Assembly (NCBI RefSeq): GCF_029167105.1
Contig: NZ_JARFML010000004.1
Coordinates: forward strand, 248,001-312,000
DNA length: 64,000 nt
Direction of reading: 5' to 3'
DNA from: Bradyrhizobium yuanmingense
GTDB taxonomy: Bacteria; Pseudomonadota; Alphaproteobacteria; Rhizobiales; Xanthobacteraceae
In this document: positions 1 through 7,381 of the stretch, piece after piece
Layout: every line of letters starts with the position of its first letter
Numbering within the stretch: the first letter of the stretch is position 1
Position numbers and translations under genes: made by a program
The notes under the pieces: model-generated
What the model was told of the DNA's origin: nothing
Database searches by the model: none
The model's input: the letters and a program-made list of their open reading frames with translations, nothing else

Positions 1-1172
1 ATCACCACGACGGCGGTGTCGTCGAGATCGGGGTAATGGGCATTGTTGTATTGGAAGGCCCAGCCGCCCGGGCGCACGTCGGGCCGCTTCACCGCCCAGT
101 CGCCCTTCACCTCGAGCTCCTGTCTCGGGATCAGCCAGTCGAGGCCCTGCTTGGCGGCCGGCACCGCCTTGTCACCGCCGGCCTCCAGCAGCGCATGCGC
201 GGTGAGCGTCGTGTCCCACACCGGAGAGACGCAGGGCTGGCAATAGGCTTCGTCGTCCCTGATGACGAGCAACTTGTCGATGCCCCGGCGCGTGATCGCG
301 CGTGGCGGGAAGTTCTCGTCCTTGCCGAGGGCGTCGTACATCATGACGATGTTGGCCATGGGCGGGTAGATCGCGCCCATGCCGTCCTCGCCGTTGAGCC
401 GTTCCTCGGTGAAGGCGAGCGCAGCGTCGATCGCGCGCTTGCGCAGACTCTTCGGAAACAGCGGCTCGATCACGCGCAGGATCGCATCGAGCGAACGAAA
501 CAACAGAAACCAGGCCATGCTCTGGTGCGGCGCCTTGGCGGTCATGCCGATCGAGCGCGGGTCCTGCAGGAACAATTCGTCGATGCCGACGCCTTTCGGA
601 TTCCTTGCGCGCGGCTTCAGCGCGGCGATCACCATCAGCGGCACCATCGTCGTGCGCGCCCAATAGGAGATCTTGTTGAGGTGGAACGGCGACCAGAACG
701 GCAGCAGCACGATCTCGATCGGCAGCACCGGCACCGCGCGCCAGGTCACGACACCGAAGGTTGCGAGAAGGAAGCGGGTGAAGACGTTGCTGTTGATCGC
801 GCCGCCGCGGGCATGGATTGCCTCGCGCGCCCGCACCATATGCGGCGCGTCGATGGAGTCGCCGATCATCTTCAGCGCGAAGTACGCCTTCACGCTGGCG
901 CTCATGTCGAACTCGCCGTCATGCACCAGCGGCCAGCCGCCATGGGCGCCCTGGATGCGGCGCAGATAGTTGCCGATCTTGGCTTCGAGCACGGTGTCGA
1001 CGGGCTCGGCGAGATAGTGGCGCAGCAGAACGTACTCGGCCGGAATTGTGCAATCGGCCTCGAGCTCGAACACCCAATGGCCGTCGGATTGCTGGAAGCC
1101 GAGGATGCCCTGGGTGGCCGACGCAATGCTCGATTCCAAAGCTTCGCGGCTGGTCGCGGTCACGGAATCCAT
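1..1172 (-). CDS. shc: Squalene-hopene cyclase, C-terminus cut off by window edge
   Basis: Cyclises squalene to hopene/hopanol at the membrane, the committed step of hopanoid synthesis. About 390 residues are visible of a family length near 650; the rest lies left of the window. The protein begins MDSVTATS, and the last visible residues contain DLDD followed by TAVV at about residues 382-385. This is the DXDD motif that protonates squalene, at the position expected for the family. QW-type repeats are visible (GAHGGWPL near residue 75, RPGGWAFQ near residue 370). The ATG at 1172 is the only sensible start; it follows hpnE by 64 bases in the same direction, so the gene is the downstream member of the hpnC-D-E-shc operon. 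The visible part is intact. Confidence 0.95.
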   Translation of the reverse strand, partial: MDSVTATSREALESSIASATQGILGFQQSDGHWVFELEADCTIPAEYVLLRHYLAEPVDTVLEAKIGNYLRRIQGAHGGWPLVHDGEFDMSASVKAYFALKMIGDSIDAPHMVRAREAIHARGGAINSNVFTRFLLATFGVVTWRAVPVLPIEIVLLPFWSPFHLNKISYWARTTMVPLMVIAALKPRARNPKGVGIDELFLQDPRSIGMTAKAPHQSMAWFLLFRSLDAILRVIEPLFPKSLRKRAIDAALAFTEERLNGEDGMGAIYPPMANIVMMYDALGKDENFPPRAITRRGIDKLLVIRDDEAYCQPCVSPVWDTTLTAHALLEAGGDKAVPAAKQGLDWLIPRQELEVKGDWAVKRPDVRPGGWAFQYNNAHYPDLDDTAVVV

Positions 1173-1236
1173 GTCGCTCGATTGCTCCGATAGTCGATTG
1201 AAAGTTGACCGGGACATTTGCCCGCCAGGCCGCCTT

Positions 1237-2493
1237 TCAGGATCCTTTGGCGGCCAGAACCAGATCGGCGGCGCGGTCACCCGACCGGACCGATCCCTCG
1301 ATGGTTGCTGGCAATCCCGTAGCAGTCCAGTCGCCGGCGAGGAACAGGTTTTTCAGCGCAGTGACCGGCCCGGGACGCAGGGCGTTCTGGGCCGGCGTCG
1401 CCGCAAATGTGGCGCGGCGCTCGCGCACGATCTGCCAAGGAGGCAGCTCACCGGATACACCTCCCGCCTGGCAGACCTCGTTCCAGATCGTCTGCGCCAG
1501 TTCCTCGCGCGGCATGTCGACCAGGCGGTCGCCATTGCTGATGGTCACCGAGAGCCGGTTCGGGAACGCGAACAGCCATTCCACCACGCCGCCGATCACG
1601 CCGAGGATGGGCGCCGAGCCCGGCGGCGGCTCAAAGCGGAAATGCGCGTTCACAATGGCGCGGAATTCGGTCGGCGTCTTCAGCCCCGGCAGCAGGTTAG
1701 CTGCCGCGCGCGGCGGCACCGCCATCACGACGACATCGCCCGCGCCGAGCTGGATCAAATCCTCGCCGCCGAAATTCAGCGCGGTCACCTTGCCGTCCGT
1801 GCTGACGAACGAGCGCAGCTCATGGCCGAGCTGAACGGTGTGGCCACGCTCCTGCAGAAACTTCACGGCGGGCTCGATCAGAACCGCGCTGAGTCCGTCG
1901 CGCGCAATCAGCGGACGGCAGGCCTGCCCGCCCGCAAGCAGCGTCTCGCGCACGATCGCGCCGGCGAGCCCGGCCGAGCCCTCGGGCGGATCGACGTTGA
2001 GAGCGGCCAGCAGCAGCGGCTGCACCAGGCGCTGATAGAGGATGCCTTCGGTCGGAATCGACTTGCCGACCAGCGTCTCCTCCGACGCCCAGATCAGAGG
2101 CGCCAGCTTGAGATAATCGGAAAGGCCGGTGTCGGGCACGCGGCGGCTTTCGTCGAGCACCCAGGTCGGCCACCGGCCGTCGCCGAGATCGATCTCCCAG
2201 CGCTGCCCGGTCTTGATATCGACGAACGGAAATTGCGCCCGCTCGGGGCCGACCAGGCCCGCCTCGGTGCCGATCGCACGCGCATAGGCGCGCGCATGGC
2301 TGTTGCCCGACAGCAGCAGATGATTGCCGTTGTCGATGGTGAGATTGGTGGCGCCGTCGAAATAGGACCGGCAGCGGCCGCCGGCCTGGTGCGTCGCCTC
2401 GTGCACGGCGACCTTGAAGCCGGCATTGGCGAGCCGCACGGCGGCGGAGAGGCCGGAAATTCCAGCGCCGATGATGTGAGCTGTGTTTTGCAT
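1237..2493 (-). CDS. hpnE: Hydroxysqualene dehydroxylase HpnE
   Basis: FAD-dependent amine-oxidase-fold enzyme that reduces hydroxysqualene to squalene, third step of the HpnC/HpnD/HpnE route. The 418-residue protein opens with a Rossmann dinucleotide site (GAGISGLSAA, residues 9-18), then an acidic residue near 30 and a GGR motif near 38, as in squalene-associated FAD desaturases. A C-terminal LAGDWTATGLPATIEG segment matches the second FAD-contact motif of the family. Its ATG shares one base with the hpnD stop (TGATG), indicating translational coupling. The next gene is shc, 64 bases downstream. Length and motifs are normal. Confidence 0.94.
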   Translation of the reverse strand: MQNTAHIIGAGISGLSAAVRLANAGFKVAVHEATHQAGGRCRSYFDGATNLTIDNGNHLLLSGNSHARAYARAIGTEAGLVGPERAQFPFVDIKTGQRWEIDLGDGRWPTWVLDESRRVPDTGLSDYLKLAPLIWASEETLVGKSIPTEGILYQRLVQPLLLAALNVDPPEGSAGLAGAIVRETLLAGGQACRPLIARDGLSAVLIEPAVKFLQERGHTVQLGHELRSFVSTDGKVTALNFGGEDLIQLGAGDVVVMAVPPRAAANLLPGLKTPTEFRAIVNAHFRFEPPPGSAPILGVIGGVVEWLFAFPNRLSVTISNGDRLVDMPREELAQTIWNEVCQAGGVSGELPPWQIVRERRATFAATPAQNALRPGPVTALKNLFLAGDWTATGLPATIEGSVRSGDRAADLVLAAKGS

Positions 2494-3332
2494 CAGATGA
2501 AAGCGTAACGGAGCAGGATCAGGATGCGCGTGATCTTCGACACACGCACCGGCTCGCGCGGCGCGGTGAAGCCGCGCGCGATCAGGAGGTCCAGAATGGA
2601 ATGGTAGTATTTCGACATGATCCGCGGCGCGCGCACGGCGCGGCGCCTGTTGCGGTTCATGATCTCGTCCGACTTCTCGAAATGCACCTTGGCGCGCTGC
2701 GCCAGCGGCATGCAGACCTTCGGCAGCGCGCGCTCGGCGATCACTCGGTTCGGATCATCAGAGGTGATGCCGGCATGCAGAAGCGCCTCGCGCGGCAGAT
2801 AGAGCCGGCCAAGGCCGGCGTCCTCGTCGATGTCGCGCAGGATGTTGGTGAGCTGCAGCGCGCGGCCGAGATGGTGCGCGAGCAGGATGCCGTCTTCCTC
2901 GGGCATGCCGAACACGCGCACCGACAGCCGTCCCACGGCGCTGGCGACACGGTCGCAATACAGATCCAGCGTCGCCATGTCGGGCGCACGGATGTCCTGC
3001 GGCACGTCCATCTCCATGCCGTCGACGATGGCGAGGAAATCCTCGCGCTTGAGCCCGAAGGTCTTCACCGAGGCGACGTAGTCCTTCAGCCGCGGCGGCG
3101 GATGGCCCTGATAGAGCGCGTCGATGTCGTTGCGCCATTCCTGAAGTGCTGCGAGCCGCTGGTCGCGCGGGCCGTCGGAATCGGCGATGTCGTCGACCTG
3201 GCGGCAGAAGCTGTAGATCTGAAACATCGCTTCGCGCTGATCACGCGGCAGGATGCGCATCGCGGCATAGAACGAGCTGCCGGATGCGGTCGAGCCGTAA
3301 TTGGCGCCGGGCGTGGTCGCCTCAAGCGTCAT
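2493..3332 (-). CDS. hpnD: Presqualene diphosphate synthase HpnD
   Basis: Condenses two farnesyl diphosphates into presqualene diphosphate. The 279-residue protein is an all-helical squalene/phytoene synthase with both aspartate-rich motifs: DDIAD at 47-51 and TNILRDIDED at about 162-171, which bind the diphosphates through Mg2+. I chose the ATG at 3332 (MTLEATTPG), preceded by GGGGAC, over a GTG at 3374 that would add 14 residues and deepen the overlap. With this start it overlaps the end of hpnC by 11 bases, and its stop overlaps the hpnE start, so hpnC-D-E are probably translated as a coupled set. Confidence 0.94.
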   Translation of the reverse strand: MTLEATTPGANYGSTASGSSFYAAMRILPRDQREAMFQIYSFCRQVDDIADSDGPRDQRLAALQEWRNDIDALYQGHPPPRLKDYVASVKTFGLKREDFLAIVDGMEMDVPQDIRAPDMATLDLYCDRVASAVGRLSVRVFGMPEEDGILLAHHLGRALQLTNILRDIDEDAGLGRLYLPREALLHAGITSDDPNRVIAERALPKVCMPLAQRAKVHFEKSDEIMNRNRRRAVRAPRIMSKYYHSILDLLIARGFTAPREPVRVSKITRILILLRYAFI

Positions 3333-4206
3333 GGGCAGTCCCCGGTCTGGAAATGGCCTTGCGACGGATCGCACGGCGGCCGACTTCGCCGATGATCCCG
3401 GCGAGGCTGAAGGCGAGCAGCTCGAATTTGTTCAGATGCACGCGCTCCCGCAACGGATCGCGTACCTTGAGCAGGCGCACGATGCGGTCGGCATAGGCCT
3501 GGATGACGGAGACATCGACGCCGAGACGGAAATCCCGGATCTCGGCTGCGAGCGACCTGCCCTCCTCGAGCAGCGCCTCGTTGCGTGCGGCGAGCGACTG
3601 CAGGCAAGCCAGCATCGCCGGCGGCGACTGCGCGAGGCCGAGCTGCTCGACGGAGGCGCCGTGTGCTGCCAGCGCATCGCGCGGCAGATAGACGCGGTTG
3701 AGCTCGCGATAATCCTTGCCGCAATCCTGCAGGTGATTGTTGATCTGAAGGCCCGCGCAGAGCGCGTCCGAGGCGGCCCATGTCGAGGTGCTCTCGCCGT
3801 GAACGTCGAGCATGAAGCGGCCGACCGGCATCGCCGAGTAGCGGCAATAGTGGATGACCTCGTCCCAGGTCTCGTAGCGCAGCTTGGTCACGTCCATGCG
3901 GAAGGCGATCAGCACGTCGAGCGCATGACGCGGCGCCATACCGCGCTCGGCCAGCGCGCGGCGCAAGCTGACAGCCTCAGGCTGGGTGTCACCCTTGCCG
4001 AGCAGTTCCGCCTCGAGCAGATCGAGATAAGCGAGCTTCTGGTCGGCGGGTAGCGTCGCGTGGTCGGCGATGTCGTCGGCTGTGCGGACGAAATTGTAAT
4101 AGGCCAGGATCAGGGCGCGATGACGCGGATGAATGATCCAGGACGCGACGGGAAAATTCTCGTCGCGGTCACCCTTGCCGGATCGCAATTCGCTCGCAGA
4201 GGTCAT
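3322..4206 (-). CDS. hpnC: Hydroxysqualene synthase HpnC
   Basis: Converts presqualene diphosphate to hydroxysqualene. The 294-residue protein has the squalene/phytoene-synthase fold, with a first aspartate-rich motif RTADDIADH (about 41-49). The second motif is degenerate (NNHLQDCGKDY near 180), as is typical of HpnC compared with HpnD. The start is uncertain. ATG at 4206 gives MTSASELRSG, the N-terminus I recall for rhizobial HpnC, while a GTG at 4263 would add 19 residues; neither has a clear ribosome binding site. It is the first gene of the hopanoid operon. Confidence 0.92.
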   Translation of the reverse strand: MTSASELRSGKGDRDENFPVASWIIHPRHRALILAYYNFVRTADDIADHATLPADQKLAYLDLLEAELLGKGDTQPEAVSLRRALAERGMAPRHALDVLIAFRMDVTKLRYETWDEVIHYCRYSAMPVGRFMLDVHGESTSTWAASDALCAGLQINNHLQDCGKDYRELNRVYLPRDALAAHGASVEQLGLAQSPPAMLACLQSLAARNEALLEEGRSLAAEIRDFRLGVDVSVIQAYADRIVRLLKVRDPLRERVHLNKFELLAFSLAGIIGEVGRRAIRRKAISRPGTAHDA

Positions 4207-4354
4207 CGAGGGCTGGTTTACAATCGTTTGGACAGGAAGGGCTTTTCGCTCGGGCGGGCTCACGCCGGCGACGCCGCCGCGGCCCCCATATAGGGGAATA
4301 CGGCCGCAAAACCAATCCTGTCCGTCGATGGCTGCCCCTTCGGATTAGGCTCGG

Positions 4355-4373
4355 AAAAGCGGCCGAGGGCCGC
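4355..4373 (-). terminator. Rho-independent terminator after the small cysteine-rich gene
   Basis: A perfect 6-bp stem GCGGCC/GGCCGC with a 3-base loop (4359-4373) is followed on the minus strand by TTTT (4358-4355). It lies 23 bases past the stop of the 77-residue gene. The U-run is short, so termination may be partial; the mirrored side has CTTTCT. Confidence 0.55.
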
Positions 4374-4395
4374 CTTTCTAGGCCAATGGCCGAGT

Positions 4396-4629
4396 TTATT
4401 GATTGTGGTTCTTCAGCACCTGGTCGCAGGCCTGCGAGATCTTGGCCCGGTTCTCCTTGAGGCAGGCCAGGATGGTGAAATCGCCCTGGTCGATGACGGG
4501 GCGGCAGAACTTCTGCACATCGCGGGTGCAGGCCTTCTGCTCGGCCTCCGTGCCACGCCCTTGTTGGGCGAACGCCGCCGTCGAAAGGGAGGCCGACAGC
4601 AGGGTGAGAGCGACGAGAAGATTGCGCAT
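4396..4629 (-). CDS. Small secreted four-cysteine protein, function unknown
   Basis: A 77-residue protein with a clear Sec signal peptide (hydrophobic residues 4-19, likely cleavage after AFA at about 21). The mature part is about 56 residues with four cysteines at 34, 42, 56 and 68, spaced so that two disulfides are likely in the periplasm. The pattern (C then FC, ACL, ISQAC) resembles cysteine-rich GLG1-type repeats found in short alphaproteobacterial proteins. No catalytic motif is visible. It lies upstream of hpnC on the same strand, but the hairpin at 4355-4373 probably separates the transcripts. Function cannot be assigned. Confidence 0.75.
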   Translation of the reverse strand: MRNLLVALTLLSASLSTAAFAQQGRGTEAEQKACTRDVQKFCRPVIDQGDFTILACLKENRAKISQACDQVLKNHNQ

Positions 4630-5086
4630 TGTATTCCTTCATTCTGACGGCAGAATCGCACCGATCCCGGACTGCGCAGGGCGGATGGCCGGAACGGATT
4701 GGTTCTGATGGCAAGTCGCCGCTTGTAGCGGCCTCAGAGAAGGCACAAGCACTGGCAAATGCGGCCAAATTGGCGCCGCCTCCGCCGAATCAGGTCTTCC
4801 CCGCGCCTTCATTGACAGATGTAAGGGATTGATACTACATCATAATTCGGGAGCATTGCGTTTTAATGCAGACCTGTTGCCGCGCTGCATCTCTTCGCCC
4901 GTCCTCGGCTGCGGGAAACGTGACGAAACGCAGCAAATCGCGGCCCTGGAAGCACCGCGGGGTCGCGTGAACCGCCGTCTCTGGCCGCCAGGCGTTGAAC
5001 CTGCGACTTGCTCGGAGCACTAAACTTTCGATGTGGCGAGACGTTCTCGATCGAAGCGAACGTCGTTCCAAAACGGGATATTCGAG
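4630..5086. other. 457-base gap without a convincing gene
   Basis: Lies between two divergent small secreted-protein genes and should carry both promoters. A TTGACA at 4812-4817 is followed at non-ideal spacing by TACTAC (4833-4838) and CATAAT (4841-4846). That is a possible plus-strand promoter, 250 bases ahead of the next start, and a weak call. Short open frames here have no ribosome binding site or recognisable sequence. Otherwise I see nothing. Confidence 0.4.
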
Positions 5087-5584
5087 ATGACATTCTTTGG
5101 GCGATCTGGACTGGCAATCAAGGCGGCCGGCATCGGGGCGGCGCTGCTCTTCTCGGCATCGGCAAGCCACGCTCAGTCGTCCGGACCGTTTGCCGGTTTC
5201 GACGGCGCGTGGACCGGAACCGGCACGGTGTCGCTGTCCGACGGCTCCACCGAGCGCATTCGCTGCAAGGCGGACTATAAGGTCGCCGGCAGCGGCCTCA
5301 ACCTGAAGCAGGCGCTGAGCTGCGCCTCCGACAGCTACAAGTTCAACCTCACCAGCGACGTGACCAGCCAGGGCGACCGCATCTCCGGCAACTGGAGCGA
5401 GTCCAGCCGCAACATCTTCGGCAATCTCCAGGGCACCGCCGGCGGCGGCCAGATCGAGGTCTTCGTCGAGGCCAACGGCTTTGCCGCCAACCTGTCGCTG
5501 CGCACCAACGGCACCAAGCAGACGGTGCAGATCTCGTCCAAGGGCGAGATCCGCGGCGTCAACATCACGATGACGAAGGGCTGA
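5087..5584 (+). CDS. Secreted protein of about 165 residues, function unknown
   Basis: Starts MTFFGRSGLAI and carries a Sec signal peptide (hydrophobic stretch about residues 8-24, cleavage after SHA near 29). The mature part (about 135 residues) begins GPFAGFDGAWTGTGTV and is rich in Gly, Ser, Thr and Asn with alternating hydrophobics, suggesting a small beta-barrel or lipocalin-like fold. Two cysteines (RIRC and LSC) could form a disulfide. I preferred the ATG at 5087 over a GTG at 5033 because only the shorter form puts the signal peptide at the N-terminus. It is followed by a strong terminator and is probably monocistronic. No ligand or enzyme function can be given. Confidence 0.75.
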   Translation: MTFFGRSGLAIKAAGIGAALLFSASASHAQSSGPFAGFDGAWTGTGTVSLSDGSTERIRCKADYKVAGSGLNLKQALSCASDSYKFNLTSDVTSQGDRISGNWSESSRNIFGNLQGTAGGGQIEVFVEANGFAANLSLRTNGTKQTVQISSKGEIRGVNITMTKG

Positions 5585-5611
5585 AGGCCTTTCGCACGCA
5601 ATGAGGAACAT

Positions 5612-5642
5612 GCCCCCGGTTCTCGCGAGCCGGGGGCTTTTT
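5612..5642 (+). terminator. Strong rho-independent terminator
   Basis: An 8-bp GC stem GCCCCCGG/CCGGGGGC (5612-5619 with 5630-5637) encloses a loop that holds the self-complementary octamer CTCGCGAG, and is followed by TTTTT (5638-5642). It starts 27 bases after the stop of the secreted-protein gene and ends that transcript. Confidence 0.9.
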
Positions 5643-5675
5643 GCTGACACGAACTGACCGGCTGGATTTGCTGAG

Positions 5676-6509
5676 ATGGACCCGATCCGCAGACATCTGC
5701 TGAAGGCCGCCGGGCTCTTCGTGGCCAGCCGCGCCTTCGCCAGCAATCAGCAGGGAGCGAACATGCAGCCTTCGTCCGTGAAGCCGCGTCACGTGCTCTG
5801 CTTCCTCGGCAAGAATGAAAGCCTGCTGCATCCGCCGAAGGCGGTGGCGAAGACGATCGCCGATTTCGGCTTCGAGATCGACCGCACCTATTCGCAAGCC
5901 AAACCCGATCCGCATATGGAGCGCTCTTTCGGTGTGTGCTGGGACCGCGTCTTTCCGAAAGCGTGGTCCGAGGCGGACGAAATGGCCGTACTCAATCACA
6001 AAGCGGTTCTCTACGTGCTGAGCCCGCCGATGGAGCAGCACAAGACGGTCGCCTATTCAGCTGCCGCCTTGCGAATTGTCGAGGAGATGATCGAGGCCGG
6101 CGCCACAGCCGTGAAAGGAGAAAGCGCGGGCGTTGCCCACGGACTCACGCGATGGCGGCAACTGGCCCGCGAGTGCAAGGCCGCCGCAAACACGAACCAG
6201 GGCCTTACCGTCACGCCAGCGATGGGCCGATCCTGCCGCCTCGCCTTCGCCAAGCGTCCGCTTGCCGGCGACACCTACAACGAAAGCGTCGGCTTCCACC
6301 TCGTCGGACTGCCGGATATCTATGTCGCGCGATCGCGCGGCAGCGACCGGAACGCAGCGAAGCTGATGGACGAGATCGCGGACGCAATGGCCGAGCGCGG
6401 CATCGAGGCAACGCTGCGCGACCGCAAGCTCGCGCTGTCGCGGGAGCAGGACTACGCCGAGGGCGACTTCAAGTTCAATCCCTACGGGATCGTTCGCGTC
6501 GAAGCGTGA
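5676..6509 (+). CDS. Conserved-looking protein with Tat-like leader, function unknown
   Basis: A 277-residue protein whose first residues, MDPIRRHLLKAAGLFVASRAFA, read as a twin-arginine leader (RRHLLK) with a short hydrophobic stretch and an AFA cleavage site near 22, so the body would be exported folded. The rest is mixed alpha/beta with no motif I can name; a GFHLVGLPDIYVARSR segment near 210-225 resembles a beta-alpha core. I could not tie it to a domain family. It stands alone on the plus strand between a terminator and a convergent methyltransferase gene 16 bases away. A second ATG at residue 30 would give a cytoplasmic form. Confidence 0.6.
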   Translation: MDPIRRHLLKAAGLFVASRAFASNQQGANMQPSSVKPRHVLCFLGKNESLLHPPKAVAKTIADFGFEIDRTYSQAKPDPHMERSFGVCWDRVFPKAWSEADEMAVLNHKAVLYVLSPPMEQHKTVAYSAAALRIVEEMIEAGATAVKGESAGVAHGLTRWRQLARECKAAANTNQGLTVTPAMGRSCRLAFAKRPLAGDTYNESVGFHLVGLPDIYVARSRGSDRNAAKLMDEIADAMAERGIEATLRDRKLALSREQDYAEGDFKFNPYGIVRVEA

Positions 6510-6525
6510 GCCGAACCGCGCCGGA

Positions 6526-7308
6526 TCAGTCCTTTCGCGCGATGCATTCGCAGCGGCATCGGAAATAGACCGCGTCCGGATCGCGTTCCCAGGCCTCCCA
6601 GCCGGCAAGCGCGGCCCGGATCTCATCGTCTGTCGCGAGCCGCCTGGCCACGAGTTGCGGTCCGAGGTCCAGCAGGCTCCGCCGCGCATCGGCAACGGCC
6701 GCGCTGCGGCTCTGCGCATCGGCACTGTGGTTGACGTAGCTCGCACCGGCCCAGACCGGCGCGAAGCCGTGGGCTCGGAGGATGGAGCCCTGACGGCGCC
6801 CGAAGCGAAGCGCCTCCGGATCGTCGTGCTGGTACCAGCGTTGCCAGAGATCGAGCGCGAGCCGCACGCCGTCGATTTCAGGATGAAGAACGTTGCCGCC
6901 GACGTCGGCATCGCGCGTTGCGACGAGGCCGCGCGGCTTCAGCACGCGGCGCGCTTCGGCCAGCGTTCGCGCCAATATCTCCCGGCTCTGATGGTAGAGC
7001 ACCGCGTGAAAGAACACGGCATCGAACGTTCCATCGTCGAACGGCAGCGCCGTCATGTCGGCTTCGACAAAGGCCAGCTTGGTCGAGCCCGCCGCCGGCA
7101 CGAGCCGATTGGCGGCGGTAATGGCCGTCGGCTCGATATCGAGGCCGACGGCCTTTTCGACGTGGTCCGCCAGCGCTGCCGTAATGGTGCCGGGTCCGCA
7201 GCCGGCGTCGAGCAGGGTCATACCCGATGTCAGGAACGGGACGAAAAAAGCAGCTGAATCACCGCCTCGCTTCTGTTGAAACGCCACGATGGAGCCGTCG
7301 TGCTGCAT
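6526..7308 (-). CDS. Class I SAM-dependent methyltransferase
   Basis: A 260-residue methyltransferase of the UbiE/methyltransf_11 type. Motif I is DAGCGPG (34-40), followed by an acidic residue at the end of strand 2 (GLDIEP), an EADM segment that would contact the adenine, and FFHAVLYH then RVLKPRGLVATRD as motifs II-III. The C-terminal 110 residues (tryptophan- and arginine-rich) would hold the substrate site, but substrate is not predictable. It overlaps no neighbour; the RND exporter gene ends 73 bases upstream on the same strand, so it could be read from that transcript. A hopanoid link is only positional. Confidence 0.85.
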   Translation of the reverse strand: MQHDGSIVAFQQKRGGDSAAFFVPFLTSGMTLLDAGCGPGTITAALADHVEKAVGLDIEPTAITAANRLVPAAGSTKLAFVEADMTALPFDDGTFDAVFFHAVLYHQSREILARTLAEARRVLKPRGLVATRDADVGGNVLHPEIDGVRLALDLWQRWYQHDDPEALRFGRRQGSILRAHGFAPVWAGASYVNHSADAQSRSAAVADARRSLLDLGPQLVARRLATDDEIRAALAGWEAWERDPDAVYFRCRCECIARKD

Positions 7309-7381
7309 GATTCGTCCCCGACCGGAACTCCGGCGCAGTCATTCAGACTGCGCCGATTCCATGTCCGGTGGATGAAGCCAC

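Noticed and set aside
36..1193. Plus-strand frame antisense to squalene-hopene cyclase
   Set aside because: The minus strand encodes an unambiguous cyclase with the DXDD motif; the opposite frame has only composition-driven sequence.
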